A DNA stretch of 64,000 nt from Opisthorchis felineus. Its lineage: Eukaryota; Platyhelminthes; Trematoda; Opisthorchiida; Opisthorchiidae. The notes under the pieces were generated by a model that was not told the origin of the DNA, made no database searches, and was given only the letters and a program-made list of their open reading frames with translations. Made by a program: the position numbers and the translations under genes. The stretch is from NCBI GenBank assembly GCA_004794785.1, contig SJOL01001804.1:1250969-1314968 (forward strand), written 5' to 3'. Of this stretch, positions 11,441 to 25,054 are shown in pieces (the stretch's first letter is position 1; the number at the start of each line of letters is the position of its first letter).

Positions 11441-14400
11441 TTTTAGGTGCTGTTCTGTTTGGTAATTTGCAAGACCAAAACAACTCTTGTGCCCCAATGC
11501 AATGTTTTATGGATTTTTCACGTATTATTTAATTCACTGTTATTAGTTTGAGTTGTCGTCGGTCTTCTGACGCCCCTACTGGTCAGTGAATATACGACAC
11601 CTTCAAACACGCTGAATTATTATTGTTGTTATTTTATGTTTGACGATGAAAATGCCAAATTCGAAATTAAAATAGACTTCAATTCATTAACATCCGGATG
11701 TGCATTTGGAACTCATTTTGTGTAAATAGGGAAGTTTGTAGCCAAGCGGAAACGTGAAATGAATCGACCAATGGTTCTGCATCGCTCTGTTGGATCCATC
11801 TGGGATGTGGCAGGACTGAACGACTGTTACCATAGATTTCACAATGCTTGTAGACATCATGAACACCCATTTTATGACTTATATTTGGCTAAGTTCGTAT
11901 CCCGAATGTGGTTACTGATTTCCTATGCAGAGTATACTCAACCTATCCCATTTCGGTTTCTTTCAGATATGCCAGCTATTCATCCGTGTTCGACAGGAAT
12001 AAGCATCACCAGCCATGAAAATCAAATCTGTGGCAATTTTTTTGACATTTTAAGTGTTTTTTAGTTTCTTGCAGTTACTGCATTACTCCTGCTTTCCTCT
12101 GTGACAAAAAATGTGCAGATTTCTCCTAGTTTGCCGTAAACAGTTCAAAATGAGAACGTTAGCTTCACCAGTTTTGTTATTGCACACACTGATACTTGAT
12201 GTGTTCACTATGGACGGTTGCTGGTCGAAATCAACTACAATGGCCATAGAAACATCAATCCTTTTCAAGGACACTTTAGTGTTACTATGCGAAAATGGGG
12301 CTCCAGGGCTTGTATGTACTACAGCAAATCACGGGGTGTACTTGGAGCGTTGCTTCAACCACAGTTGTTCTGGTAAGCACCATGAGAAACTCAAAGTATT
12401 GTTATGCTTAATCTTTTGAAGACTTTCGATTCAGTCATAATTGCCCGGATCATCAGGTGGTAATGTAGTGAGTAGCTAGAAGATCCAGTCAATCAAAGGT
12501 AAGATAGAGATCCTTCAGGGCAATCGAAAGGGCTTTACGAAACACGGCTCAAACCATGTGAGGTTATTAAAACTAACTGTCCATTCCATTTATAGCAAAA
12601 TTCCAGGATGGTGTGCGGGTTATTTCCTGAAATAACACGCGTAGATCATGTGTACTTCAGATGATAGGTCGTCTTTGCACTCCGCCCATGATTTGGGTAA
12701 CACAACTGTGATGCCAATAACGACTGACTGTTCAGCTCCCGGGGGGGGGGCAGAATTCAGGTCCCCAGAATAGACGATTGAGCCTAGAAACAGCATTTAC
12801 CTGCAGGCTTTTCAGAGTACGCCAAAAACAGTATCAACTCAAAGTTCACTCTTGCAAATGGAAATAACCAGGATCATTACCTGATTCGAAAGCTTCGACT
12901 ATTCATCCTAAGACGATTAAAAGCATCAGTTCAGGAAATTATTCCAGCGTCAGCTCCCCCACATTGGAAAATTACTTGGATGAATGGAAATATAATATAT
13001 AGGCGGTAACAATAGATTGGTAAATTTACGCTATTCGGCTTTAAAATGGGGCATGAACTTTGATTAGCTTCCAACACACCCTTCATGCACACCCATGAAT
13101 TTAAGGAAGGTTATTTCGCCTGAAGCTACTCATCACTCCGTAGTGTCACGCAAGTATAATCCTTTCTACAGAAGTTGCGACATTTACTAACAACACCAGT
13201 TTCCGACCAGTTGTCAAGCGGATACCAGCTTCAGAAAAGGAATTAGATGCTTCAAAAAATCGAAATACTCTGACGATGCCAGTTAGTTTCTTCACTGTGC
13301 AGTCTAGCAGCATGCACAACTACCAGGTGAGGGCCAATTGTTCCATCGCTGAATTAAGTTTGATTAAAGGAGATATGACAAAGTACTAATATGTCATTTT
13401 TAGCATGTCTGGAGTTGTCGGTTTTGTGGTTCTTCGAGACTGAAGGGATAATATAATTGACTTCAGTCTGAATTAGTTTCAAACTGTCTGCATCAGTATT
13501 GGGCCGTTGTTCCGGTCACGAAAAGTGGCGTGTTGGACAAAACGGCATTTGCCCTTATAAGTGCCACAAAAATGACTTTGAACCTAGATTCGGCTTGTTT
13601 GTGTGGTTTAAAACCTTGTTTTATTCTTATTTGGCACCGACTCTACCCTTTTACTAGGTAAGCTGGATTTAAGTGCAGATGCTGGCTAGTGCCCCGAATC
13701 TAGGCTGTTACTCCATGAGGTGAGTTATTTTCGAGATTTACGCACGGGTATTTCACTATTGAAGTAATGAACACACGAGAAGGAGTCACGCCCTAAGTAT
13801 ATAAGCGACTGATTCTGGTTCTTATGCTTGCTGTGGAAGAGTGACTAGGACCAACACAAAGGCCCTAGCACGATTATGACGCATGACACCGTCGGTCTCT
13901 ATCACCTAAGTCATTATGCACCAAAAAATGCCCGTACGTAGAGGCAGACATTAGAGAATTGTGTGAATACCATAATTACCAACACAGTAATAGAATAAAA
14001 ACCAACTGGCTGATGAATGTGTGTTGGAGCCGACTGACTAGAGTATTGTAACTCACGTGGAGCAACGGAGGGCGAACCTTTTAGAGAGAGAGAGAGAGAA
14101 GACCTAGTTCATACTTAATTGTTAATGGTAAATTCCTCAGCTGGTCGATAAGCGTAATCAGAGTGAACAAAGCCCACTAGTCAGTGTTGTGGACTACCGG
14201 AAGTTTCACCCGACCTGGAGAAAGGTAGAATTTAACACATCACTCAGCCTATAAAGCCACCATCTCAGCAAAACTACTCCTCCTTCGGTGCAACCTCACG
14301 GCTGTGCACGGCTGTCGCAAAGCTGGACTATTTTTCTCATCTAATGATACCAAACTCGCCAGATCTTTTTAGAGATTGTAATGGAAAGGGGGAAGTGTAT

Positions 14401-14752
14401 TGCAAATGAATCTTCGGGAACTCATCAAATGTCATTTTTTCATGCCTTTTTAGTTTTATTTCCTACTTTAATTCAGTTTATAAGCTACTAAGACCTACTT
14501 CCATCCGAACCACACCAAATCTAGGTAGGAAGTACTCACTAGTGTCGCCGGATTGTGTGGTATCAAGACCAGTCATCTCATACATTTTCACGTGGCTCTC
14601 CACTGACACAACCCAACCAAAGCTAGAAAAGTTCCATGGCCATGTTCAGGCGTATGGGGGTGGATCATCCCTTTCGATGACTAGATGATTCGCCACTTAG
14701 GTTCCCTTCTTACCTCTTAGTTGCTAAGCTCCCAAAGACAAAGTTCACTGAC
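11441..14752. other. Non-coding tract with simple repeats
   Basis: Two adjacent plus frames (11759-12064 and 12111-12419, about 100 codons each) have no recognisable domain, and neither shows splice signals that would make them exons. A run of ten G lies at 12741-12750 and an (AG)n run at 14083-14100. I see no gene. Confidence 0.4.
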
Positions 14753-14855
14753 TCCAATACACTACTCATAAGGTTGCTGAAGACTCTTCGACAGCCCAGG
14801 ACCGGTTTCGCCTTTATTGGAGCACAACAGGCAGGCGCAGATCCCGAGTTAGAAA
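14753..14855 (-). repeat. Family R dispersed repeat, copy R4 (3' half)
   Basis: On the minus strand it reads CTCGGGATCTGCGCCTGCCTG, then TTGTGCTCCAATAAAGGCGAAACCGG (the hammerhead-like position, about 14805-14830 with GCGAAACC kept), then GGGCTGTCGAAGAGTCTTCAG and the CCTTATGAGTAGTG end block. It is immediately followed by the 5' half of another copy in the opposite orientation (14863-14945). Confidence 0.55.
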
Positions 14856-14862
14856 AATCATA

Positions 14863-14945
14863 AACGAGAGATTCAGCTGGGTTCCAGGTGAGTCTTCCGT
14901 CAAAATCAAATTAAAATGCAAATGAGTGTATTTCGCTGATTTATT
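14863..14945 (+). repeat. Family R dispersed repeat, copy R5 (5' half)
   Basis: It carries the family's first blocks on the plus strand: ACGAGAGATTCAGCTGGG, GTCTTCCGTCAAAATCAA, and TGCAAATGAGTGTATTTCGC. It then stops matching. With R4 it forms a divergent pair of half copies separated by under 10 bp. Confidence 0.55.
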
Positions 14946-17900
14946 GACTTCACTTTGCGCTACTGTGTGGCCTTCTTCTCACTATTTTCCATTGTTGCCA
15001 CGGTAAATGGTTCAGTGCATCTCCATAATAATACGGCAGTCACTCAGAGACTTTCCAAGGAAGAACAATGCCTTAGTAACCATATAGCAGGCAAAACACT
15101 GTATGCAATCCTTTCGAAGACGCTAAGCACACAGAAGAGGTTAAATGCATCATTCCTTCGTGGTAACCTCTTCTGAGGGATTAATTTATTTGTATATAAC
15201 TCGGAGTTACTTTTGAAAGAATACTGTAACCTAGGGAATGAGCCACTGTTTACTAACGAAAGGATATTAAGCATCGTCAACACTCATAGTCACAGTGAGT
15301 ACAGATGAGGTGGTTATTTCTCGAGAACCACAGGCTAGCTTCAGAAACGATGTAGATTTTCAAGACTGTCAACAAAAAATTACCACGTAAAGTGATAGAA
15401 GAGAAGTCCACTTTTTTGAGCTTTTTCCTAGATGAAACTTTACCTTTGCACAATTTGGGCGTAGGGTTAAAGCAAGCAAATGAAACACAGCAGAATGACT
15501 GTCATTCCAGTCAGTCAGGACGTTCACTCGACATGTCTGTTTTATGAAGCGTACTGGGGAAACCGGCATTTATCCCAAACCAACCGAAAAAGGGGTATGG
15601 TTTCATTAGATAACAGTTAACAGTTTGAAACATTGTGGTGCTTTCTCATCTCAGGCTCAATACAATACTCAAGATCTTTGTGGTCATGCATACTAAAAAC
15701 GCCAAAATTGCTCACGTTAAAAGGTCTTCCAGCACTACTGAGAAAGGAACGATATGGGTGAATGGACAAGGCATGATCCGAGAGTAGGGTAATCAGCAGA
15801 GATATTAGCACCTCGAGGATATAGAACCTGACGACAAAATTTTTGCCTGTTTCTCTTAATTGTTTTTTTTAAACTCAGCATTCTGGCATATACCTTCTAA
15901 ACTGGAATCCACAGCTGCAAAATGGTGTGTTTTGGTCGACAGAAGGGTCAGAAAAGTAAAGCCACGGCTGTCGTCAAGACAGGAAAAAGATTGAAATATT
16001 GCTAGATGTCATTATTTGAACTAGTTACCTCAACCGCAACCTGAGCGCATTCAGGTTGGCTTTGAAGATGTCGCTATGTGTAGCCGCCAAGGGCAACACT
16101 TGACTGCTATTCATCCAGAAATGATTGAAAGTTAACCTTCGGGAAGTATGGTCAAAGCATTGTTTACCGATGATTTGTCCGCTATATTTCAACTTTTGCC
16201 AGTTCATTCTTACATACCAGGTTTAACTTACTTTTCCGTGTCCTACAAATCGAGCCCAGAACTAGTTTGTCTTTCTTAGACGTTTGCGTTTATTCACTAA
16301 GGTTTTCAGTCCATTACAGAGAAATGTGAAGTGGCCAGAATGATCACTTTTTCAGGTTTTACCTCGATCACAAGTACGTGGGTTCACTAAAGGTTTACGC
16401 TACTCACCTTGAAGATATATTCCAAAGATTCGTTCCGAGGAAAAAGTTCCACTTGTAAATGACTATTCGGAGAAGTCTACGGAATTTAAAATTCCAAGAC
16501 AACTTGTTGTCTAAAACCCTCAGGTATAAGTGGTTCCAGATGATTTGAAAGTGTGACTGCATAGCGAATAAATTAACTCACAGCACTCGTTTAGCTTTGC
16601 TAGATGCCTATCTGCTTCACTCTAGCTGCTTCCGTTAACTAATAGAGTTGTCGGAAGACCTCGCGATCTGAGTTTGCATGCAAATTTTGATTCACATGTT
16701 ACCCATCAGCTCACTTGCGAATATACTGGCATAACACCAGGTTAGAAGGCCTCCAAGAGTATTTAACAGTGGCCAGAAAAATCGGTATAGAAGCGAAAAC
16801 GTAACACCCAGACCAAAAGTCCAGTGTCGTTTAGTACCAAGCGCGTCACTTCAACGGGTCACGTGGTTGACCGCAAAGCACCATTAAAAACCAAGCTCCT
16901 TTTCAAATGAGTTTGACATACGCAGAAGCCTTGTTTAGCAAAGTGTGACAGCCTTCAGTACAAGCATAAAGGATTCCTAATTTGTTTGACGGCCAAGAGT
17001 TTAGCTTATGAATTTTTTAGTCCATTTCACCATTATGCCTGTTTTGCGCGGGCTGCTGAAAATAGTAACTGAAATGATAACATCTGGCAACATGTGCTTT
17101 TCTCTAGTTTTCATAAATTGGATAGAAAGAACACGATGTCACTAGCCTTCCAAACCCTGCTACAGAATTCCGGGTACAGATGTGTTAACCATAGTCAACC
17201 GGAACTCGGTCCTGTGATTCAGTAATCATTTTGAATGTAAGTGCTCAAGTGAACCCATTCAAGACGTTCTCTTTTGGATCGGTCATTTTGCGTGAGAGAT
17301 ACTGAGAAATTTCCAAGCCATCGAACTTGGTGGTTCCGGAAAGGCGGTGAAAACCTTAAACCACCAAATAAGAACTATCGCAACTGTACATCACGTTAGA
17401 CATTGAAGTGCAGAACGACATACATTGGTCCAAACCTTAATCCATCTATGCCAAACTGATGTCGCCGTGCAAACAGATGCATTTAGCAAAAGACAGAAGA
17501 GCTTGTAATTGGTGGCGGCGAATAAACAGATTACATTCACACACAGAAACCAGTACTCAAAGGGTGACCTGTAGTGTGCATTAACCCGATGAACAAGCCA
17601 TGTTTATGACTGAAGTTGTCGGACAGTGTAACACTGAGACAATGAGGTCTGTTCAGACCGCTCAGTCTACGTAACAGTCGACTTGATTGTGCGGCCACGA
17701 TATTTGCTCCAAGTCACGTGCGCGAAGAGCAACACAGCAGGGCTCACCTCGACTGTTGAAGAAAATTTTTGTTATTTCATTTTCTTAGGTGAGAGACGAG
17801 TCGTGATAACGAACACAAGTTGATTAGACTTTGCTCTGATGTGGCAGCATACTTCGGGAGTAACAGGATGTATGTCGAAATTTTATTGTATAGAAAGGAA

Positions 17901-18238
17901 CAAGCTAATCTACCTTCTACTTGAGTGATCACGAGGGTCATCTTTTTCCTCTTTCAAATGTATGATCTTTCAAATTAAATTTGGTGGATTCCGCGCTCGG
18001 TATTTCCGCCTCGCATATCGTGGTTTATTATTATTTTCCTATATAAACCGAGAAGCTGAGTAAATCTACACAGAGAATAGTTTTAGGCAGTGAATCTTTA
18101 GACTGCATTTCCGGCTGTGTATTTAATAACACAGTGCAAAAACTTCAGAACGATGTTGCACGAAACGGTTGTTAACAACTATCAACCAGTGTGTGTTTGA
18201 GCCAGACTGATAAATAAATTGGGCTCGCTGAGTTCAAA
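14946..18238. other. Non-coding tract, nothing recognised
   Basis: About 3.3 kb with only short frames (up to 79 codons) on both strands. No protein family, RNA gene or tandem array is visible. Confidence 0.4.
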
Positions 18239-18242
18239 TTAA

Positions 18243-18650
18243 TTGATTGCAGACAGTAATTGCCTGCCGAATAGGCCCCACATGTGGCGGTTATCGCCAA
18301 AAGTCAAGAGACTGGCTGTTTTTTCTACAGCAACCCATTTTTCAAGAACTCTTCCGCTTATTTTCATACCACATAAAATTTCAAGAAATCCCGTGCTATA
18401 TGAAGGAACCAGGGCTCTGGTGACCCCACTCATTAACAGAGCCGTTGATATATATGATAACTGTTGCGGACAGACTGGAGATGATGCAACCGTTTGCGTA
18501 CTCATCAACCCATTGAACTGCACTGGAGGATGTCCACGCAGCATTCACAGAGTCTCTCCTATCAGGTGTTTGACGGATAGGAGTTTGGCTCTCCAGGTTG
18601 AGGGTCGCACCAATAGTGCTCACCTAGTTTTTAAAGTTAGACTACTCTAG
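18243..18650 (+). other. Unidentified open frame of 135 codons, probably a repeat remnant
   Basis: This is one of the longer intact frames outside Nck. Its product has scattered cysteines (a CC pair and a CxxxC) but no domain I recognise. The opposite strand is also open for 101 codons over 18239-18544, so openness alone is weak evidence. There is no clear acceptor or donor flanking it. It precedes a hairpin at 18867 and a SINE at 19079, in a region dense with repeats, so I favour an old transposon piece over a host gene. Confidence 0.2.
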
Positions 18651-18866
18651 TATTCCTACTTTTATCATGGATTCTTCGCGGTCGGGCTCCTGAACAAAAT
18701 GATGTGGCTTAAAGTCATAGTCGTGGTCCTGTTAGAGCTGGGGGCCGATATCCAAATATGAATTAGGCAAAAAGAGGTGCTCCTAGTTCACGTCGGTCGA
18801 CGGGTTGAGACGTCATTCAGAGCGCGTTATTCAGTGAATACCACGGAGAGGGTATATGAGAACTAG

Positions 18867-18886
18867 AGACGGCCAATCGGCCGTCT
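18867..18886. repeat. Perfect 8-bp hairpin followed by a T run
   Basis: AGACGGCC and GGCCGTCT flank a 4-nt loop, and T5 follows at 18892-18896. A TATA-like GGTATATGAG lies 16 bp upstream. It could be part of a long terminal repeat or other element end; nothing decides this. Confidence 0.45.
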
Positions 18887-19078
18887 AGACCTTTTTGACT
18901 GCGAAATTCAGGAGATTCATCAGCAGCCCAAATCGGTCGCGCTGCTGTTGGCATAGCCCCAGCTCCTGAGCTGAGGCTTTATTGCTTGGTTATATACCTG
19001 CGAACAGTTACCTTTTTACCACTCGTCTGTCCAATTCCATAATAGCTCAGATCGGTAGCGATGAAACAATAAGTGCAC

Positions 19079-19232
19079 AATCGTTCAGCTGTAATACCAT
19101 TTCGGTGCTTAGTTGCCATTTCGCCAGAAGGAAGCACAAGGGCCAAGTTGCCCAACCCTAGATAGGAGCAGTCGAGTTCGAAAAATGGACCTTCCGGACA
19201 GCAAGTTCGCCACTTGACCACTGAGCTGGCCT
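19079..19232 (-). mobile_element. tRNA-headed SINE, diverged copy
   Basis: On the minus strand it reads CCAGCTCAGTGGTCAAG (A box, near 19213-19230), a middle part with CTGTCCGGAAGGTCC, a decayed B box (TTTTTCGAACTCG), then the shared body: TAGGGTTGGGCAAC, TTGTGCTTCCTTCTGG, and CACCGAAATGGTATTACAGC. The same body occurs at 41127, 42735, 55701 and 58836. It is a Pol III type retroposon copied by LINE machinery, with no coding role. Confidence 0.75.
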
Positions 19233-19359
19233 GAGTTCCAGGTGGGATACTAGCCGCTCGTTGCCCATAGTTTCTGCTAATGCATCAATGACCAGTAGTA
19301 CTCATTTCGTGAAAGGTACCTTTAATCAGGAAGTAACCATCCCGTTGTCCTCAGTGAAA

Positions 19360-22010
19360 AGTTTAGATATGGTCCTTATCTCAGGAGATTTCAGTATGCA
19401 AGTAGATCGTCTCGTTAGCTAGCCGTGGTAGGTCTCAATGCTCGGCTGCTGATCACTCTGAAATACATCGAACCATCATCTCGTCCGATGTAGATTTTCA
19501 CTGAATTCTCCGGGTAAACTCAAGAAGCGAAATTCCCATTTGACATTCGAAAAGCTTTATGAGTCACGAATTAAACAAACATATCAAATCCTACTATGTG
19601 GCAGTTTGGGAGCGTCCACTTCAGAAGACATTAACAGTAGCTAGGAAGAGATGAGAACCACCACATGTGACGCTGAAAACCTTGTTTGTTGTGTTTCCAA
19701 TCTCAGAACGGACGCTGCCACTTCTCACGCGACGTTCTATCCCTGTAGCATCAATCAGCTAGACAGTCTGTTAGAGGTTAGCTCAAACGAAGTGTGCGTG
19801 TGGATAGAGGCAAAGTGGAGCGGAAAGCTTAAAAAACAGAGGTGACTAATGCAGCAGAAAATGTAAGCAAACTGTTCCGGTTAATCTGCAAAACAGGACC
19901 CGTGACACACTGTTAGAAGAACAGTCAAAGATAATACCATAAATCTAATATATACCAGAAGCCAGCGTCTAGATCACCGGGTAGATTTAAGAAAGTGGTT
20001 AACTTGACCATCGGCTTCTATACTTATGTATTTCATTCGGTCCGCTTAGCTTGTGTTTTAATCTGTAAGTATAGATCCTAACTCAGTTTATGAAGCATTA
20101 GTACGCCTTTCTGCCCTGAAGCGCCAGCGGGCTGCCAGTGGCTGCTCCCACCAGTGCTACCTGAAGGCAGTGGCCCATCTATTTGTTCAACTCTAGCTAA
20201 ATTGTTTGAATGTACGTGGAACCATATAACTGAGGCCTAGCGGTCTTCAGAACTCCGTTCAAAAACGAAACAGGAACCAGCTGTTTCAACCGTATAAGCA
20301 AAAGCCTTACGCCTGTCATAACACGGCTACTGTTGTGAACTAACCCGTATACGCAAGATGTCTATTTTACAGCAAAAATAAAGGTTCCGCTCGAGTATAG
20401 GGTGCATTAACCGAAGCTTCATGTTAGACCAACTGGTTAACCAACGTCATACCCACCGCTGACCAGCAAGTGCGGTTTCCCTAGACCTTAGCTCCACAGA
20501 TGGATCAGCTCTTCTAAATATACTGAGGTAGAGAAAGATATCTCTGAACATTGCATGTCTCGTGTTCACTATTCCCATACCTTTGTCGTACAAACATGTA
20601 CGCCCAGAAGCTTCCCTACAACTAGTGGGGTTTGGCTTTTGGTCAAGTGGTTATTGATCTGTTCACCGAGCGTGATAGCTGGCTTGCATGCGTCCCGTCA
20701 CTATGCGAAAAAACATCGTCAGTGCGGGACTGGGTGGGTGATTTCTTCCCTTCTCCCTAAATTTCTTAAAAAGTTCTTAAAAATTGGTTAATATCTCCAA
20801 CGTAACTGTCTGTTTGAAGGTTGTCTGGCGCTCAATTTGTCTGGCCATTTTGGGATTCATTTTCCGTTGTGGCTTGATTATCTTGCATCTGGTTGATTCA
20901 TTCATTCATAGCTCCATTCCAGTAGATTTTTTTCTTTATTACGACTGCTCCATTCTGCTTGTCTTGTGAGTTGCCTTCCAGCCAATCTTCATGCCACTTG
21001 ATCGTTCGGCCATACAACTACTTTTCTGCGTAGTTTCTTTATTCGATTTGACAAGGTCGCTTTCTGTCTTCTTCTGTTCAATGTTGCCACTGATGTCATG
21101 GAATTCACATTTCAAGGGATCCAGGTTAGTGGCATCTTGATTTCATCTAGAGAATGATGAGTAAACGTGGATTGTGCCGATGACAATATCTCGTTTTTTC
21201 TCACGAACGTCAGTATGCGCGGTCTAGATAAAACTTCAGATATGATCCTTAGTTTCGGTATACATTTTACGCCCGTAATGTACAAAGTATTGCCTCAGGA
21301 TTTTGAGACCAACCGTGTTCCTCTGGAACTCCAGATAAGGGGATTTTTGTTTGTTCGCTGGTTTACTTAGTTGGGCAGCTTCGTAAGCCGATATTATACC
21401 ATGACAGAGAAAGCCACTGTTGGTAACGTCAAGTTGTGGGTAATGTTTGCGAACTTACGTAATTTATGGCGTGAGAAACTAAGGTAAAGATCAGTATGTA
21501 CACTGTAACTGTAAGAGCAGTCCTATTTTGTTGTAAAACTTGGTCTCTACGCCCCGAACAAATTAGACAGATTCGAACATTTGACCGTCGGCGCTTTCGC
21601 ATAATGGCAACCGTTAGGTGGCTGCAGCTTGTACGCAGTGAATTGGCACGTAACTGAAGAATTGATGATCAGTGCGGATTAGCGGAACAGGAAGTGACAC
21701 TCGTCAACTCAAGGCGACTGGGATATGTACCACGCATGCCAAACTACCTCTTACCGAACAAAACACTGTTTTCAACTCAAAACTCTTTTTGGCGAAAGGC
21801 TCGTGGAGGACAGGCGACGAAGTAACAACGCTAAAAGGTGGCTACCGTCGAACTGAGTGTTACGAGATCTTCACACTCTGCTGGTTGGGTCCCGCGTGAT
21901 CTCCTTTGAATGTGGTCAGAAACTCTACTGGTCATGACCAATAACCGGTCCCAATGACAACCATGCTGTCACTTCCTAGTCGGACTGCCTAACTAGAGTT
22001 CATCCGTCGC
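19360..22010 (+). mobile_element. Decayed LINE: endonuclease through reverse transcriptase to 3' end
   Basis: On the plus strand the endonuclease remnant MVLISGDFSMQVDRLVS appears near 19368-19420, followed by SDHHLVRCRFSLNSPG near 19460-19520. The RT is recognisable as SFPTTSGV near 20610, CADD in place of the YADD active site near 21176, FGIHFTPVMYKVLPQDF near 21255-21310, and YVPRMPNYLL near 21726-21755, ending in a KARGGQ-like segment. Many stops and frame changes make it inactive; the RT palm has lost its first Tyr. The stretch 20800-21150 has no clear RT match and may be a later insertion. It is likely the same broad LINE group as the copies at 3083 and 31100. Confidence 0.7.
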
Positions 22011-25000
22011 TGTAACTTAGGATCATTTTGAGTAAGGCTCACAAGGGAGGTCGGGCTACTCCAGGTGATGGCATCTCACTTCGGTGTGATGTTCCTATTC
22101 CTTTTGCTCCTTGTTTCAAGGTGTATATATCTTGTTCTTGGTCGTTTCCCACGAGGTATTCCCATTTCTTTCCACTCTACTCGACGCATTCTTCCTCATA
22201 ATTATGTGACATTCGAATAGCAGCATTTGTTACTGGTCTCTTACTGTCAATGATAACTGCGATATATGTACTCTATCCTGGTGAAAAACTGCATACTTAT
22301 CTTTGGACACACTGCTATGTTGTCTGGCATGCATGTTCTGCACTGCCTTGTGTGCATTCGAGGAGGTGTCGTTGAAACTAGCCCGTGAGCGACAGAATGG
22401 ACAGCACATCCTATCGGTTGTCGAGACGATTTGAACAGTTTTGGATGGATATAACATGGATTTTGTGCACAATTGCGTTTTGCACGTTAGTTTGAGATTA
22501 ATTTAGGTGGTTTAATTCCTAGTGTACTTCTGAAGCACAACCAGCCAATCAACTGTTTCGGCCAGCGAAGAGCAGTCATTTCACGTCAGAATCGATCTCT
22601 AGTAGGATGGGGGAAACGTCAAGTACCTATCTCTGCAGGTCATGTCTAACATGCATCCAAGAAAAGGCATTATATCACAAGTAGGTAACAGGCAAAACCA
22701 GCTACATAATGCATAAGTAGAATCGACTGTGAACCAGCGGGTTGCTGCTCCTTGGACCTATGGATCAAGAAAACAGACTGCATCCGAACTGGAATTGGAG
22801 TGGATCGCCAAACGGCTCGAGGAGGGGACAGATATGAATAATGAACGAATGAGTGCGGATCAGCATATCGAAGTAGCGAAGCAACATATGATACACCCAA
22901 TCCTCTTACACCTTTCCGTCACTCCACTCATTAATCAGAACTGCAGTAAAATTTTGTCTATCGTGAACCCCAAGCTTTGTCGTTATGGATTTGAAACCTC
23001 GAAGGTATTGCCGCTGGGCCTTCCTAACTCCCAGTGTAAAAGGCAATTTTGTATGAGCGGAAAGAGTGATGCACACGATCAAAATGCACAAAAACTAGAG
23101 TGAGAACAAATAATAAACAAATAACAAATAATGTGGCTCCCTTGCGAGCCACACCTACATATTACATCTTTAATATAGGGAGCGATCCGTAGGCTAGCGA
23201 TCTAAGTTGAATTAGAAATCAGCTGAACACTAGTTGTGTTCCAAAAAACGTTGGACCCCAAGCTGCACCAAGGGTAGCTCTCTAACTGAGATGTACGATC
23301 AATTATTCACGGGAACCGAGTAACTCACACATCCTCTTATCCAGGCTAACTAGTGACGTGAACAGAAACTCGAGACAACACTGGTGATTGACAGGCCTGA
23401 AGGATAGCACGTTGAGTGAGAAAGATCGAACTAAGATGGGTGACCAACAGGCATCACTGCATGCCATAGTGTGTTAGTATCCAAACTTTTTCAAAAACAG
23501 GATGAGGGAAAAATAGAACGAACCCATATAGCTCTCCATGATGATCACACTTTAAAACCAATGATACAATTATGGAATGAATTCTTCTGGGTTTTCGCGA
23601 CACTACCCGGTCTACTCCTTCACCTCCAAAACTAAAGAACGATCATCACGGCTGCAGTGAGACATACTTGACATCATGGACAGCGGCTGGGTCACCAAAC
23701 CCCACCGACAGAGCGACCGCTTTCGACTGTCCTGTTAGTGGTCACAATGTACAATGCGGTCGTACACATTCGACCCGAAAGTTGTGCACAATTACTGCCG
23801 TAAATATGCGGATTATGAAATCACTAAAAGACAGCAGCCTACAAGCAATAAGCAGAAGACTCGGCAAACCAAACTACTCCCAAGGATATAATTTTTTTTT
23901 TCGCTATACGTTCTCTTTCTGTCAATCGCGGCACACTCAAGTCGATTCCCCGTGAAGGTCATAGTCTGACAGGATCCGCCGTTTCTTTGGTATCTTTGAT
24001 AGCTACTGCATGCGTGTTATGAATGGATGTAAGCTCCCGTTACATGACTCTTGGAATCGACCAATGGATTGAAGTCCCGAGCAGTTAGACCAGTGTCTTC
24101 TGTTTGTCACGCAAGTGTTCTCCAAAGGGCTGATATTTCAAAACCAGTAAAGTTGGTCTGGTCATTGCCTGCAGTGCACACCATGTTGATGTCCTCCCCG
24201 CAGACAGCTTGTAAGTGGTTGCGCGATTCATAGAATTTGCATCCACATCACCATAGTTTGAACAGCCCTCCTCACACCCTGGCGCGATGATTTTGATGAG
24301 ACCACATCAGGGAGGAGCACTGGACGCGAGATCTGCTCTCCTTTAGAGCTTAGCAACACTACATATTCTTGGTCACGCCGGGATTCGAATCTCAGCTATC
24401 TGACTCGTGAGGCGTTGGGCGAAACAATCGCATCACGCATCCGCCCGTTCAGATGTGATAACCCAGGTGCGTCCAGTGTGCACTAGTGGAGTAGCGGCAA
24501 CAGGCCTGCCTCGCATATCAAATCGTGGCATAGTCAATGCACCGCTGAGCTTTAATAAGAGCGAAACTGGAATTCAGTGCTTCTCCTCTTTTGTGTTAAC
24601 CAGCTAGAATTATGCACCAGAGCAAGACTGTTGAAACAAGCGACTGAATGCAAAGCCAGTGGGCATTTGTTTCATAATTAACATCATTAGTATCGTCTTC
24701 TGTGAGCAGACACTTCGGAAATTCAAATAGCCTGTTTCTTGAATTTGTGCGAACTCAAACTCTCAGCAGAATGTAACCAACTAGTGATCTCTTGAGTCGC
24801 GCTGTCGGTAATTCTTGTACCCCCTCAGACTATTTGTTGTAATGCAACAACTTTAGAAGTTTTGGTTAGGTGCACCCCTCTTTTAGCTGGCTCCACTTTT
24901 GACGTCGATAGTTTTCTATTCAGCAGCGCCTATTTTGTGGAATAAGTGATTTCAAACCTAATGCCGGATGTAGCTACCTCACGGGAAGGAGCTGGCCCTC

Positions 25001-25050
25001 AATCCATAGACACCTACCTAAACCAGGGAAAGCCTAAATAAGTAAGAACG
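22011..25050. other. Non-coding tract with an unidentified 124-codon frame and a hairpin
   Basis: The plus frame 22729-23103 (124 codons) has no recognisable domain. The minus frame 22230-22472 contains CPFCRSRASFN, a CxxC pair followed by His residues that recalls a zinc finger, but the spacing is not that of a C2H2 unit. A perfect 8-bp inverted repeat (TGTGGCTC / GAGCCACA, 6-nt loop) lies at 23132-23153. A tRNA-like B box (ATTCGAATCCCGG) reads on the minus strand near 24380. No gene can be supported. Confidence 0.35.
23132..23153. repeat. Perfect 8-bp inverted repeat
   Basis: TGTGGCTC and GAGCCACA flank CCTTGC. It lies just after an AT-rich run of AATAA-type repeats. Its role is unknown; such a hairpin can be part of a transposon end. 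Confidence 0.5.
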
Positions 25051-25054
25051 TAAT

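Noticed and set aside
22230..22472. Zinc-finger-like CPFC..H..H in a minus frame
   Set aside because: The Cys-His spacing does not fit a C2H2 finger and there is no repeat of the unit.
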